From: Bacillota bacterium
Lineage (GTDB): Bacteria; Bacillota; Clostridia; Christensenellales; SZUA-584
DNA: 64,000 bases
Reading direction: 5' to 3'
NCBI GenBank assembly: GCA_023391105.1
Contig: JAEWBO010000006.1
Span: 62,001-126,000 of the forward strand
Shown here one piece after another: positions 26,765-35,500 of the stretch. The notes below the pieces were generated by a model that made no database searches, was not told where the DNA came from, and saw nothing but the letters and a program-made list of their open reading frames with translations. Each line of letters begins with the position of its first letter. Position 1 is the first letter of the stretch. A program made the translations under genes and the position numbers.

Positions 26765-28032
26765 TAGAAACTGTTATTGAATTCTCTCGATATTTGGTGG
26801 CCCTGTTATTCGGCTCGGCGGTTTCGGTCAGTTTTGCCGGGATGGCGCGCACACGAAAGAATTATCTGGCTCTCGGCTGCCTTACGGTCGTTTTCTTTAC
26901 ATTGCAAGTCGCAAGCTTGTTGATCTTTGGCATGGATGTGACAATCAGGCTATACCCGCTGCTTTCTCATCTGCCGGTTTTTATTTTTATTGTTGTCTAC
27001 TTAAATCGCTCATGGCTGGTTTCACTAACCAGCGTGTTTGTGTCCTTTCTGTGCTGCCAGTCTCCGCGATGGATTGGCGCAGTCGCAGGCGAAGCTTTCA
27101 ACAGCGCTTCCGCTGACCATATCGGTTATATCATTGCCGCGTTTTTGATGTACTATCTGCTGCAAAAGTTTGTGGTGAAATCGGCGCGGTATCTGATGGA
27201 TCGCTCCGTGAAATCCTGCTTGCTGTTTGCCGCTATGCCGGCCTTTTACTATCTTTTCGACTACACCACCACTGTTTACACCGATTTTCTATATAGCGGA
27301 GTACGTGCGGCTGTCCAGTTCATGCCCTTTGTGACTGCGACATTCTATTTTGTGTTTGTCCTCCTGCACTATGCCGAAACGCAAAAACAGGCGATCATGC
27401 AAAGAGAGCGGGATATGCTGGGCACGCAGCTTAGGCAGGCGCAAACAGAATTTGCTTCCCTTAGGCAGATGCAACTGAACGCGGCTGCCTATCGGCATGA
27501 TATGCGTCACCATTTTACTCTGTTGCAAGGGCTTGCAGCCGAAGAACGCTTGGACGAAATCAAAGAATACCTGCAAACGGCTCAATCCGATATGGATGCT
27601 ATCACGCCCATACGCTATTGCGATAATGAAACCGTTAATTTGATACTGTCCGCTTTCGCCGCTAAAGCCAAACAATCGGAAATCCTGCTGACGGTAGAAA
27701 TGAACCTGACCGACTCGCTTCCGTTCAGCGATACTGAGCTTTGTTCGCTGTTGTCCAACGCTTTGGAAAACGCCATAAAAGCCGCGGAAAATGCTGCGGG
27801 CAGCAATGGGCGCCATATCAAACTGCGTATGTACTCCAAGAATAAGAAGCTGTGCCTCGACATCCGAAACAGCTATCAAACTGAGCCGCTATTCCAAGAT
27901 GGCCTGCCCGTATCAAAAGAACCGGGGCATGGCTTTGGAATAAAAAGCATGGTTCGTATCGTCGAAAATCACGGCGGCGTATACCGGTTTTCGGTTCAGG
28001 ATGGCTGGTTTATATTTCAAGCTACCACATAG
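26761..28032 (+). CDS. GHKL sensor histidine kinase (AgrC/LytS-like)
   Basis: A 423-residue membrane kinase with about six hydrophobic segments in the first 200 residues and no large extracellular domain. A coiled region (about 205-235) follows. The phospho-acceptor is His in AAYRHDMRHHFTLLQGL (about residues 243-259). The GHKL ATPase domain shows N box LLSNALENAIKAA and a G box PGHGFGIKSM near the C terminus. It pairs with the LytTR regulator just upstream (overlap ATGA). The integral-membrane sensor suggests a membrane-associated or small diffusible signal. The gene ends at 28032, and the next 440 bases contain no intact gene. Confidence 0.9.
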   Translation: MIETVIEFSRYLVALLFGSAVSVSFAGMARTRKNYLALGCLTVVFFTLQVASLLIFGMDVTIRLYPLLSHLPVFIFIVVYLNRSWLVSLTSVFVSFLCCQSPRWIGAVAGEAFNSASADHIGYIIAAFLMYYLLQKFVVKSARYLMDRSVKSCLLFAAMPAFYYLFDYTTTVYTDFLYSGVRAAVQFMPFVTATFYFVFVLLHYAETQKQAIMQRERDMLGTQLRQAQTEFASLRQMQLNAAAYRHDMRHHFTLLQGLAAEERLDEIKEYLQTAQSDMDAITPIRYCDNETVNLILSAFAAKAKQSEILLTVEMNLTDSLPFSDTELCSLLSNALENAIKAAENAAGSNGRHIKLRMYSKNKKLCLDIRNSYQTEPLFQDGLPVSKEPGHGFGIKSMVRIVENHGGVYRFSVQDGWFIFQATT

Positions 28033-28048
28033 TCTTTTAGATGATCGG

Positions 28049-28342
28049 TTACTTACGTTCAATGATGCACGAAAATTTCGTGTGCGGTTTCGCATATCCC
28101 CTGTAGGTTTTTGGATGCTCGGAAGAGTTTAAACTCCTTATCGACGTATTTCCCACCCGTCCGTAAACGTTCAAACTGTACCCTGGTGATACCGTAATCC
28201 CTGCGTTATCGGGACTACCTGTTACCGATAAGGTGAACCCGTTCACGAGAATCAAATTAACGTTGCCGGTGACTGTCACGTTACCATCTCGGGTTACATT
28301 GCTGTCTATCACATAATCCATGCAGTGGATTCTCTCATCCAA
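28049..28342 (-). pseudogene. Fragment of a surface protein N-terminal domain
   Basis: A 97-codon minus-strand frame whose central part (YVIDSNVTRDGNVTVTGNV, then LILVNGFTLSV and LNVYGRVG) aligns with residues about 55-115 of the 1602-residue surface protein at 37870-42678 (YVVNADVTRTETITVTGDA, VILMDGKTLTV, LTIFGQAGG). It has no signal peptide, no ribosome site and no downstream domains, and it ends after a short unrelated tail. I read it as a relic of a related surface-protein gene. Expression as a short protein is possible but unlikely. Confidence 0.65.
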
Positions 28343-28424
28343 ACTTTATACAATCTATCAAAAATGGTATAATGAGTTCAATCATAGACTTTTGGGTTGA
28401 TGGGTTGCAGCCGATGATCGACTC

Positions 28425-28440
28425 AATGACTATAGTCATT
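28425..28440. promoter_or_regulatory. 16-bp perfect palindrome, probable TetR autoregulatory operator
   Basis: AATGACTATAGTCATT is its own inverse complement and lies 36 bases ahead of the TetR ATG. TetR dimers bind such palindromes, often over their own promoter; TATAGT within it could serve as a -10 box. Confidence 0.6.
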
Positions 28441-28476
28441 ATGCAATGTTCGACATAAAATTACAAGGAGTTATTG

Positions 28477-29109
28477 ATGAATAATAAGGAACGCGGCTCC
28501 AGAAAAAATAGAGCTCTTGAAACAAAAAAGCGCCTATATACCACTGCCGAGGCATTATTTGAACAATACGGCTTGGACAACGTCAGCGTGGATATGATTG
28601 TTGAAGAGGCCGGCCTTTCCAAAGGTACTTTTTATGTCCACTTCGAATCAAAAGATGATCTGCTGGGGTCCTTGATTTCAGATTATGTTGAAAAGATCGA
28701 TATGGACTACCAGGCTTTTATTGATGCCTTTTCCCCTGATGCGCCGTTAGCGGATATTCTCTTGCGGCTTGTTGATAAAATAATCGATATCATAATCGAT
28801 CGGGTTGGGCTTGAAAGAATGAAAGTCCTCTACAGGACGCAGTTGACGAATATTTCGCATTCCGGAACGGCTTCAAGCTACAATCGGATGCTTTATAAAA
28901 CCATCATGGATGTGCTGGACAGAGGGATGCAAAAAGGGGAGTTTATTGCTACACTGACGCCGGCGGAACTGGCGAATCATTTGATACTGACCATGCGCGG
29001 ACTGACCTATGAGTGGTGTATTCGCTATCCGGATTTTGATTTGAAGAAACAATCGCGGACGCATTTTGAGATCATATTAAGGGGTATTCAAAAAGAATCC
29101 CAATCATAA
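28477..29109 (+). CDS. TetR/AcrR-family transcriptional regulator
   Basis: A 210-residue DNA-binding protein. The N-terminal helix-turn-helix (about 15-62) reads TAEALFEQYGLDNVSVDMIV, then EEAGLSKGTFYVHFESKDDLL, a canonical TetR signature. The remaining helices form the ligand-binding and dimer domain, with no recognisable ligand class. AAGGAG lies 6 bases before ATG 28477; a TTG three bases earlier is less likely. The palindrome at 28425-28440 suggests self-repression. The nearest co-oriented downstream genes (29273 onward) form a separate two-component operon. Its target is not evident; drug or stress efflux genes are not present nearby. Confidence 0.9.
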   Translation: MNNKERGSRKNRALETKKRLYTTAEALFEQYGLDNVSVDMIVEEAGLSKGTFYVHFESKDDLLGSLISDYVEKIDMDYQAFIDAFSPDAPLADILLRLVDKIIDIIIDRVGLERMKVLYRTQLTNISHSGTASSYNRMLYKTIMDVLDRGMQKGEFIATLTPAELANHLILTMRGLTYEWCIRYPDFDLKKQSRTHFEIILRGIQKESQS

Positions 29110-29213
29110 GTCCAACATGTAATTCGCTCACCTGTGGTAAAGCACAAAGAAGCCTCGGATTCCGCTTGTTCTTGCAAGATTACGAATGCCGGTAACGGAA
29201 TATCTATTATTCA

Positions 29214-29222
29214 TGATATAAT
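29214..29222 (+). promoter_or_regulatory. Extended -10 promoter of the 7TM kinase-BTAD regulator operon
   Basis: TGATATAAT (TGnTATAAT) is a full extended -10 element 50 bases before the kinase start. No good -35 hexamer is visible at 16-18 bases, which extended -10 promoters do not require. Confidence 0.5.
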
Positions 29223-29272
29223 ATAACTACAGAAACCGCCCGTCGGTGCGCTAAGGGGGGTGTGATGCGGGT

Positions 29273-31102
29273 ATGGTCTTAAAAAAGCTTGCGCGAACGG
29301 GTTTGCCCGTACTCTTTGTTCTGCTCGCCGTTGCAGTACTTGTTATTCATACCGGCCTTTCGGACGCACAAACCCCCTCTATTCAAAACGGCGCAATTGA
29401 CCTTACGGAATGGAACGGGGAAAAGACGTTTGAAATGACCGGAGAGTGGGAGTTTTATTGGGACAAGCTGCTTGTCGCAGAGCAGATTAAAATCGGCATC
29501 TACACGCCTACGCTTGTTGCCGCCCCGAGCGCGTGGAATAACGATCAAATCGGCGATAAAACGCTGCAGAGCCGGGGTAAGGCCACCTATCGCCTCCATG
29601 TCACGGGCGCGGAGACCGGAATGCAGTATGGCATTCGTGTTTCGCGCATGGCGACTGACTACCGGCTTTATATTGACGGTACCCTTGCGGCAAAAAACGA
29701 CGGCCTTGACGGCATTCATGATATGGCCTACGATTACCGTTCTCGGATTGTCTCCTTCACACCTGAGGAGAGCGGCTTTGATATCATTATACAGGTAAAG
29801 AACGAGCTTTCCGGGGTGGGCGGTATGATTGAACCCCTCCGCTTTGGAACCTACGCGCAAATAGCGGAGTTTGACCAGATGCTTTTCATTACCTGTGTCG
29901 CTGCCATGTCCGCCATCGTGATTTCCATACTGTTCTTCCTGATTTTTTTCACTGCCGACCGTAAGGAAAGGGGAAATTTTATACTATCCATCCTGGGTGT
30001 CCTCGTGCTTTTGCGTATTTCCACCATCGGCGATATAACGCTGGCAAGGATTTTTCCGAGTATGCCCGCCGTCTGGATCGATTCTATCGGGTCCCTGACG
30101 CTCCCCTGGCTACAGTTCTGTTTGCTTTATTTCATTTACTGCACTTACGCTGGCCTTGTCCGAAGATGGCAAATTGCGGTTCCCCTCGCCTATGCCGTTC
30201 TCGCAACCCTTTTCGTTTTGCTGTTTCCCCTTCGGATTGTTGTTGCGACCTATCCCCTGATGAATGGCATTGCGCTATTAACACTTCTTCTGGCGATTTG
30301 GCTGCTTTGGCGCGCTGCATGGCAGGGGCGTGAGAGCGCGTCGCTCCTGCTCTTCGCCACACTGCTGATTTTCGCGCTTATGTGCCGCTATCTGCTGACG
30401 AGCTATCATTCTATCGATTATTATCTCCTTAGCAACTCTGGCATTCTGCTCCTTTTCGCGCAGATCGTCGTTGTTGCCCAGCGTTACCACCGGGCGCAAA
30501 AGCTGGAAATCGCGCACCTGAAGGGGCAGATACGCCCACACTTCATTCATAACTCACTGACCTCCATTATCTCCATTTCCCGTACTGAGCCGGATCGCGC
30601 GCGGGAGTTGCTGGTGGATTTCAGCAGCTACCTGCGCGGCTTTTACGATTATGAACAGGATGAAATGGTTTCTTTCTCGCAGGAGCTGGAGCTGGTGCGC
30701 GCCTATGCCACGCTGGAGCAAGCCCGTTTCGGGGAAAAATACCGGTTGGATTACCGCATCGAGACAGAGGATTTCCTGCTGCCGCCCCTTATCCTCCAAC
30801 CGTTGGTGGAGAACGCCTTTGTCCATGGAATACGCGAAAAGGATAACGGCGGAACGATCACGGTTTACGCTATTCGGGTAAATAACAGTAAAGTACGCGT
30901 GGGCGTCAGCGACGACGGCGTGGGTTTTTGCGCAAAGCCGGTTTCGGCTCGCCGCGGCGTTGGCATTGAGAATATCAATCGCCGTTTGTCCCAGCTGTAC
31001 CATACATCCCTTATCCGCATTGTGCCGGAGGGCGGCGGCTGTGAGGTCTATTTTGAGATTCCCTACAAGGAGGCTGCGAAGCATGAAGGTATGGCTGATT
31101 GA
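29273..31102 (+). CDS. 7TM sensor histidine kinase with jelly-roll ectodomain
   Basis: A 609-residue membrane kinase. After an N-terminal hydrophobic segment (about 10-30) comes an extracellular beta-sandwich domain (about 40-200; MTGEWEFYWDKLL is typical of the galactose-binding-like module in this class). Seven hydrophobic helices follow (about 205-400), resembling 7TMR-DISM receptors. The LytS/YesM-type kinase core has the phospho-acceptor His in QIRPHFIHNSLTSI (about residue 425). The ATPase N box is LVENAFVHGIRE, followed by DDGVGF and GVGIENINRR. It overlaps the start of the response regulator gene by 20 bases. The ectodomain fold suggests carbohydrate sensing, but the ligand is unknown. 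Confidence 0.9.
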   Translation: MVLKKLARTGLPVLFVLLAVAVLVIHTGLSDAQTPSIQNGAIDLTEWNGEKTFEMTGEWEFYWDKLLVAEQIKIGIYTPTLVAAPSAWNNDQIGDKTLQSRGKATYRLHVTGAETGMQYGIRVSRMATDYRLYIDGTLAAKNDGLDGIHDMAYDYRSRIVSFTPEESGFDIIIQVKNELSGVGGMIEPLRFGTYAQIAEFDQMLFITCVAAMSAIVISILFFLIFFTADRKERGNFILSILGVLVLLRISTIGDITLARIFPSMPAVWIDSIGSLTLPWLQFCLLYFIYCTYAGLVRRWQIAVPLAYAVLATLFVLLFPLRIVVATYPLMNGIALLTLLLAIWLLWRAAWQGRESASLLLFATLLIFALMCRYLLTSYHSIDYYLLSNSGILLLFAQIVVVAQRYHRAQKLEIAHLKGQIRPHFIHNSLTSIISISRTEPDRARELLVDFSSYLRGFYDYEQDEMVSFSQELELVRAYATLEQARFGEKYRLDYRIETEDFLLPPLILQPLVENAFVHGIREKDNGGTITVYAIRVNNSKVRVGVSDDGVGFCAKPVSARRGVGIENINRRLSQLYHTSLIRIVPEGGGCEVYFEIPYKEAAKHEGMAD

Positions 31103-32189
31103 CGATGAGCAGCCCTGCCTGAATGAACTGGCATGGCTGCTGAAACAATACCCCGATATGGAGATTGCGGGCATGGATACCGATCCGGTTAAGGCGCTTG
31201 GACTCATCATGGAATGCCCGCCGGATGCGGTGTTTCTGGATATCGACATGCCAAAGCTCGACGGATTGGAACTGGCGCTGCGTATACAGGAACAGTGCCC
31301 AGGCATCGTCGTCATTTTTGTGACGGCGCATGCTCAATATGCGCTGGATGCTTTCATGGCGCACCCGCTGGACTTTTTGCTTAAGCCCATCAGGAGGACG
31401 CGACTGGATGATTGCATTGGTCATCTGCTCAAGCATCACGCGCTGCTGCATCCGGAAAGACCGGCAAAGCGTACTCTCACCCTCCGTTGCTTCGGTACCT
31501 TTGAGCTCTCCTGTGAAATAGAGATCAAATGGGGTACCCGCCGGGTGAGAGAGTTATTGCTTTACCTGATCAGCAAAAACGGCTCCCCAGCCTTAAAAAC
31601 TGAGATGCTGGATGTGCTATTTAATGGTCAGGATGACAAAAGCACAGTCCACAACCTGTATATGACGATCTACCGACTCAAATGCCTGCTTGATACAATC
31701 GATTCGGAACGCAAACTGATCCGACTGACGGAGAACAACGCACTCATTCTTGCGCCCGGCGTGTGCGACTACAGCGATTTTATGCGCTTTACGCGGGAGA
31801 ACGCCGTTATTACTGAAGAGAACGCTCGGGAAGCGGAGCGGGTTCTCAGCCTGTGCCGGGGACCGTATCTTGAAATGGAAAGCTTTGAGTGGGTAAGTGA
31901 GAGTACCAATATTGTGGAAAATGAATATGAGCGTATCGCCTTGGGACTAAGCAACGTTTATTTTGCGGCAGACCGACTGCCGGAAGCGGAGTGCATCCTG
32001 ATATCGCTGCTTAAGCGCAACGCGCTATGCGAGGAAGCCCACACGTTATTGCTTGACATGACCCTGAGCACGGGCAATCGCACGGCCTATCTGGTACGGT
32101 ATAAGCAATACGCCAGCATCCTTCAAAAGGAGCTGCGAGAAAAACCCGCCGCACGCTACCGCGAGCAATACGAACGCCTGAAACGCTGA
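31083..32189 (+). CDS. Response regulator with BTAD/SARP-like output domain
   Basis: A 368-residue regulator. The receiver (1-120) has the acidic pair IDDE and phospho-acceptor D53 (VFLDIDMPKLDGLEL), with Lys in FLLKPI. A winged-helix part (about 140-225; LRCFGTFELS and RVRELLLYLI) and a bacterial transcriptional activator (BTAD) tetratricopeptide-like domain (about 230-368; AERVLSLCRGPYLEM, AEAECILISLLKRN) follow. This is the SARP architecture more often seen in actinobacteria but also present in spore-forming Bacillota. The start is ATG at 31083, internal to the kinase gene end. An earlier in-frame extension would lie within kinase coding sequence and lose the receiver start. A strong terminator follows at 32211-32252. 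Confidence 0.9.
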   Translation: MKVWLIDDEQPCLNELAWLLKQYPDMEIAGMDTDPVKALGLIMECPPDAVFLDIDMPKLDGLELALRIQEQCPGIVVIFVTAHAQYALDAFMAHPLDFLLKPIRRTRLDDCIGHLLKHHALLHPERPAKRTLTLRCFGTFELSCEIEIKWGTRRVRELLLYLISKNGSPALKTEMLDVLFNGQDDKSTVHNLYMTIYRLKCLLDTIDSERKLIRLTENNALILAPGVCDYSDFMRFTRENAVITEENAREAERVLSLCRGPYLEMESFEWVSESTNIVENEYERIALGLSNVYFAADRLPEAECILISLLKRNALCEEAHTLLLDMTLSTGNRTAYLVRYKQYASILQKELREKPAARYREQYERLKR

Positions 32190-32210
32190 AAAAAGAGTGT
32201 TTTTAATAAG

Positions 32211-32252
32211 CCGCTTTGAAAGGCACGTCCTCCTTCAAAGCGGTTTTTTTTT
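32211..32252 (+). terminator. Intrinsic terminator after the BTAD regulator
   Basis: CCGCTTTGAA (32211-32220) pairs with TTCAAAGCGG (32234-32243), followed by nine T residues. Confidence 0.93.
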
Positions 32253-32347
32253 ACTGAAGATCACCACAGTGAAAGCTTCCGGGGTTTGTGAGATTTTGTG
32301 ATAACTCTGTGTTAGGCTAAAGTCATCATGGGGAGGGAGGCTATTTT

Positions 32348-32529
32348 TTGCGTGTATTGGTAATCGATGATGAGGCCCCTGTCTCAATGAGCTGGTCTAT
32401 ATGCTTGAAAAGCCAGAAAAACATAGAAATCGCAGGCACGTTTACAAGCCCTTTGGAAACGCGGAAGGCATCGGTTATTTGAAGCCCGATGTGGCTTTTT
32501 TCGACCTTTCCATGGCGAGAGATGGGCTG
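32348..32529 (+). pseudogene. Frameshifted relic of a response-regulator receiver domain
   Basis: From TTG 32348 the sequence reads LRVLVIDDEAPV, a receiver start with its acidic pair, preceded by GGGAGGGAGG at 32330-32339. A shift into another frame gives NELVYMLEKPE. A return to the first frame gives NIEIAGTFTSPLE. A further shift gives NAEGIGYLKPDVAFFDLSM with the phospho-acceptor Asp and then RDGL. Stitched together, this is the first 60 or so residues of a receiver similar to the one at 31083. At least three indels and the loss of the rest of the gene show that it is dead. It occupies the leader region of the 1614-residue surface protein gene. Confidence 0.75.
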
Positions 32530-32571
32530 CTATGCATATTTTTTTACCTAACGAATATCAGGAGGATAAAG

Positions 32572-35500
32572 ATGAAAAGAAAAATTCTTTCTTTGATACT
32601 TGCTTTATTAATGGCCATCACGTTGCTGCCATCTCAAATAGCGATTGCGGCTGAACCAACGCTCACTTCCGGCCAGACATACTATTTTGATCTGTCTTCG
32701 CAGGGAATTCCGGGAACTGTGAACTCAGCCCTGCCGGACGATAGCCTGAAATGGGTGCCGTTCACCTATGTCGGAGAGATCAGCGCCTATTCCCGTCAGA
32801 CGGCGGGCGTCAGCACAGCCGGCACTGTTACGGCCAGCAGCCGAACATTATTTATTGCAGACTATAATGTGACGACTTCTGTTTCATGGGATACACTTAA
32901 TAAAGCGGCTTTGGTATTCGGCAAGGCCTATGCCGCAAATAACGCCGACTATCAGCTTCGTATACCGTCTGTGGGAAGCGGCTCTCTCGAGCGCTATTCC
33001 AGCCCGCCCACCACCAACGAATGGGACACGATTTACCAAAAGAATAACGGCTATATCAAAAATTATGACAGCATTGCCTCCTGGGGGCAGGATTCGGCAT
33101 CCATCGCAACGGATCCTTCTACGATGATGATCGTCAGAGGCGGAACGAGCAGGCCGGATGATGTAAACCCCGCAAATTTGAATACGGCGGCGGCAAGCGT
33201 GGGCTTTCGCCCTGTGCTGCAGGCAAACGGCTCAGAACTGCACGCGATTACTCTGGATTTGAACGGAGGCAATATAGGCGGCAGTCTTGAAACGCTTCAG
33301 ATTGTGGTCAGTCCAAACGCAGGCTCATATCCCGCGCCGGGCAAGGACGGGCTTACCCGGCCGGCAGAAAGCAGCGGAGCTTATTTCAGATGGAACACCC
33401 AGGCCGACGGCACGGGTATGGATTATGAACCCGGTTCGGATGTGCCGATTTCCGTGACGACACTGTATGCAAAATGGGCGCCTGTTGAACAATATTCCTT
33501 GACCACAGGAGAAACCTATTATTTCGACCTGTCCGGAGAAACCATTCCGGGCACAGTGAACGCTGGGGTGTTTTTAGGGGAAAATCGTCCGGGTTTGCCC
33601 GACACCACCCTGCATTATGTACCCTTTACTTATTTCGGCACGATTGACGCGTACAGCCTCTCGGAAGAGCGGGCAGCCACCCAAGAATGGGCTGCGGCCA
33701 ATATATCTTTCCGCAGCCTGTTTATGGCGGATAATATTATCACACACACGGTGTCGTGGGATGCGTTGAATGCGCAGAATTTGGTTTTCGGAAAGGAATA
33801 CCAATATAACAGTATACTTTACCAATTGCGCGCATCCACGGTGGGAAGCGCATCTGAAGATACCTACCAAATCGCTCTCCCCCGCAGCAATGAGTGGAGC
33901 AGGATATTGGAGAAGGGCGTAGCTGATATAAAAAATGACGAACTGTTTTCGTTTGGGCAGGACACTTGGATTGAAAATTCCACGGAACGCGGTAGTAGAA
34001 AATCTAATTTTACTGACCGTATTTCATCTGATTATGCTAATTTATTTTACGGTTTTCGACCTGTACTTCAAATATTAAACTCCGGCGGACTGGCTGCGGA
34101 CGGGCTGGAGGCTAAAACCCTCAACTTAGGCGGCGGTTCCATCGACACTGTCACAGGCAGCATCAAGCTTGTGGCCAAAAAGGGCAGCGCCTATACTGCG
34201 CCCAGCGCCACGGGCATTACAAGACCTGCCGCCGGCGGATATTTCATGTGGAAAGGCAGTGACAATAACCTATACGCGCCGGGGGCTTCCGTTCCAGCAG
34301 GCGTAACAAGCCTGACAGCGGTATTTCAGGAGGCGGCTGCGCCGGCCATCACCACAGCCACACTACCGGACGGCACGGTGAACACGGCTTACAGCCAGAC
34401 CCTTGCGGCCACGGGAGATACGCCCATCACATGGAGCATCGACAGCGGCGATCTGCCGGACGGCCTGAGCTTATCGGGCAGCACCATTTCCGGTACGCCC
34501 ACAGCAGCGGGCACATTCAGCTTCACCGTCAAAGCGCAAAACAGCACAGGCACCGATACCAAGGCTTTGAGTATAAAGATCAGCGCCGCTCCCACTATCA
34601 CCACTGCCACGCTACCGGACGGTACGGTGAATGCGGCTTACAGCCATGCCCTTACGGCAGAGGGCAGTAAGCCCATTCTATGGTCATTGACCGGGGCTGC
34701 TCCTATGCCGGACGGACTGACCCTTTCGGAGCAGGGCGTTATTTCCGGTACGCCGACGAAAAGCGGAACCTTTTCCTTCAGCGTTTGGGCGGAAAACACA
34801 GTGGGATATACCATAAAAGAGTTGAGTATCACAATCCGTCCGGTCGGATACGGGGAGGATGGGCTTACCATCAGCGTGACAGACAGTGCGGATGCCGTAC
34901 CCGCGGGAGTTGTACAGGATTATACCGTAGTAGTAGGCAACGAGGGAAGCGCAGAAATCCAAGCCCTGGTATCTTATACCCGGCCGGAACAGGCGGCGGG
35001 CGTGCCAGCTTCCTCATGGAAGGTTACCCGCAAGGATGGCGGTGATGTTGCCGACAGATGGCCGGAATCAGGAACGCTCTCGCTCGATGAGCCAATAGCA
35101 AAGCAGCAAATGACCCTGGTCACGCTGCCCGCAGGATCAAGCGTGACCTTTACCTTGTCGGTCAGCATACGCCCCGATGCCGTGGGAGAACTTGCTGTTT
35201 CCGTTGAAGCAGCCAAACAAGGCTGGATGCCCTATACCAGGACGGCAGCAGACACCAATGAGTTGTCAAAAAAAGCCGACCTCACTGTGACAATTGACGA
35301 CAGTAAAACCACGCTTGCTCCCGGCCAAGCGGCTCCCTACAAGGTCAGGGTGACCAACAACGGACCCAGCAATGTATCGGGCATTACCCTGTCCTGCCCC
35401 CTCCCCGCAGGCGCATCAGAGGCCAGTTGGGGGCCAACCGGTTACTTTTCCGGCGCTTCGGCAAGTCCGAACAGTGGAAATGGTGCACTGAACACGACGC

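Noticed and set aside
26033..28476. Agr-type quorum sensing locus around the LytTR/GHKL pair
   Set aside because: No agrB-like membrane peptidase or agrD-like peptide gene is present on either side. The pair is called only by its domains.
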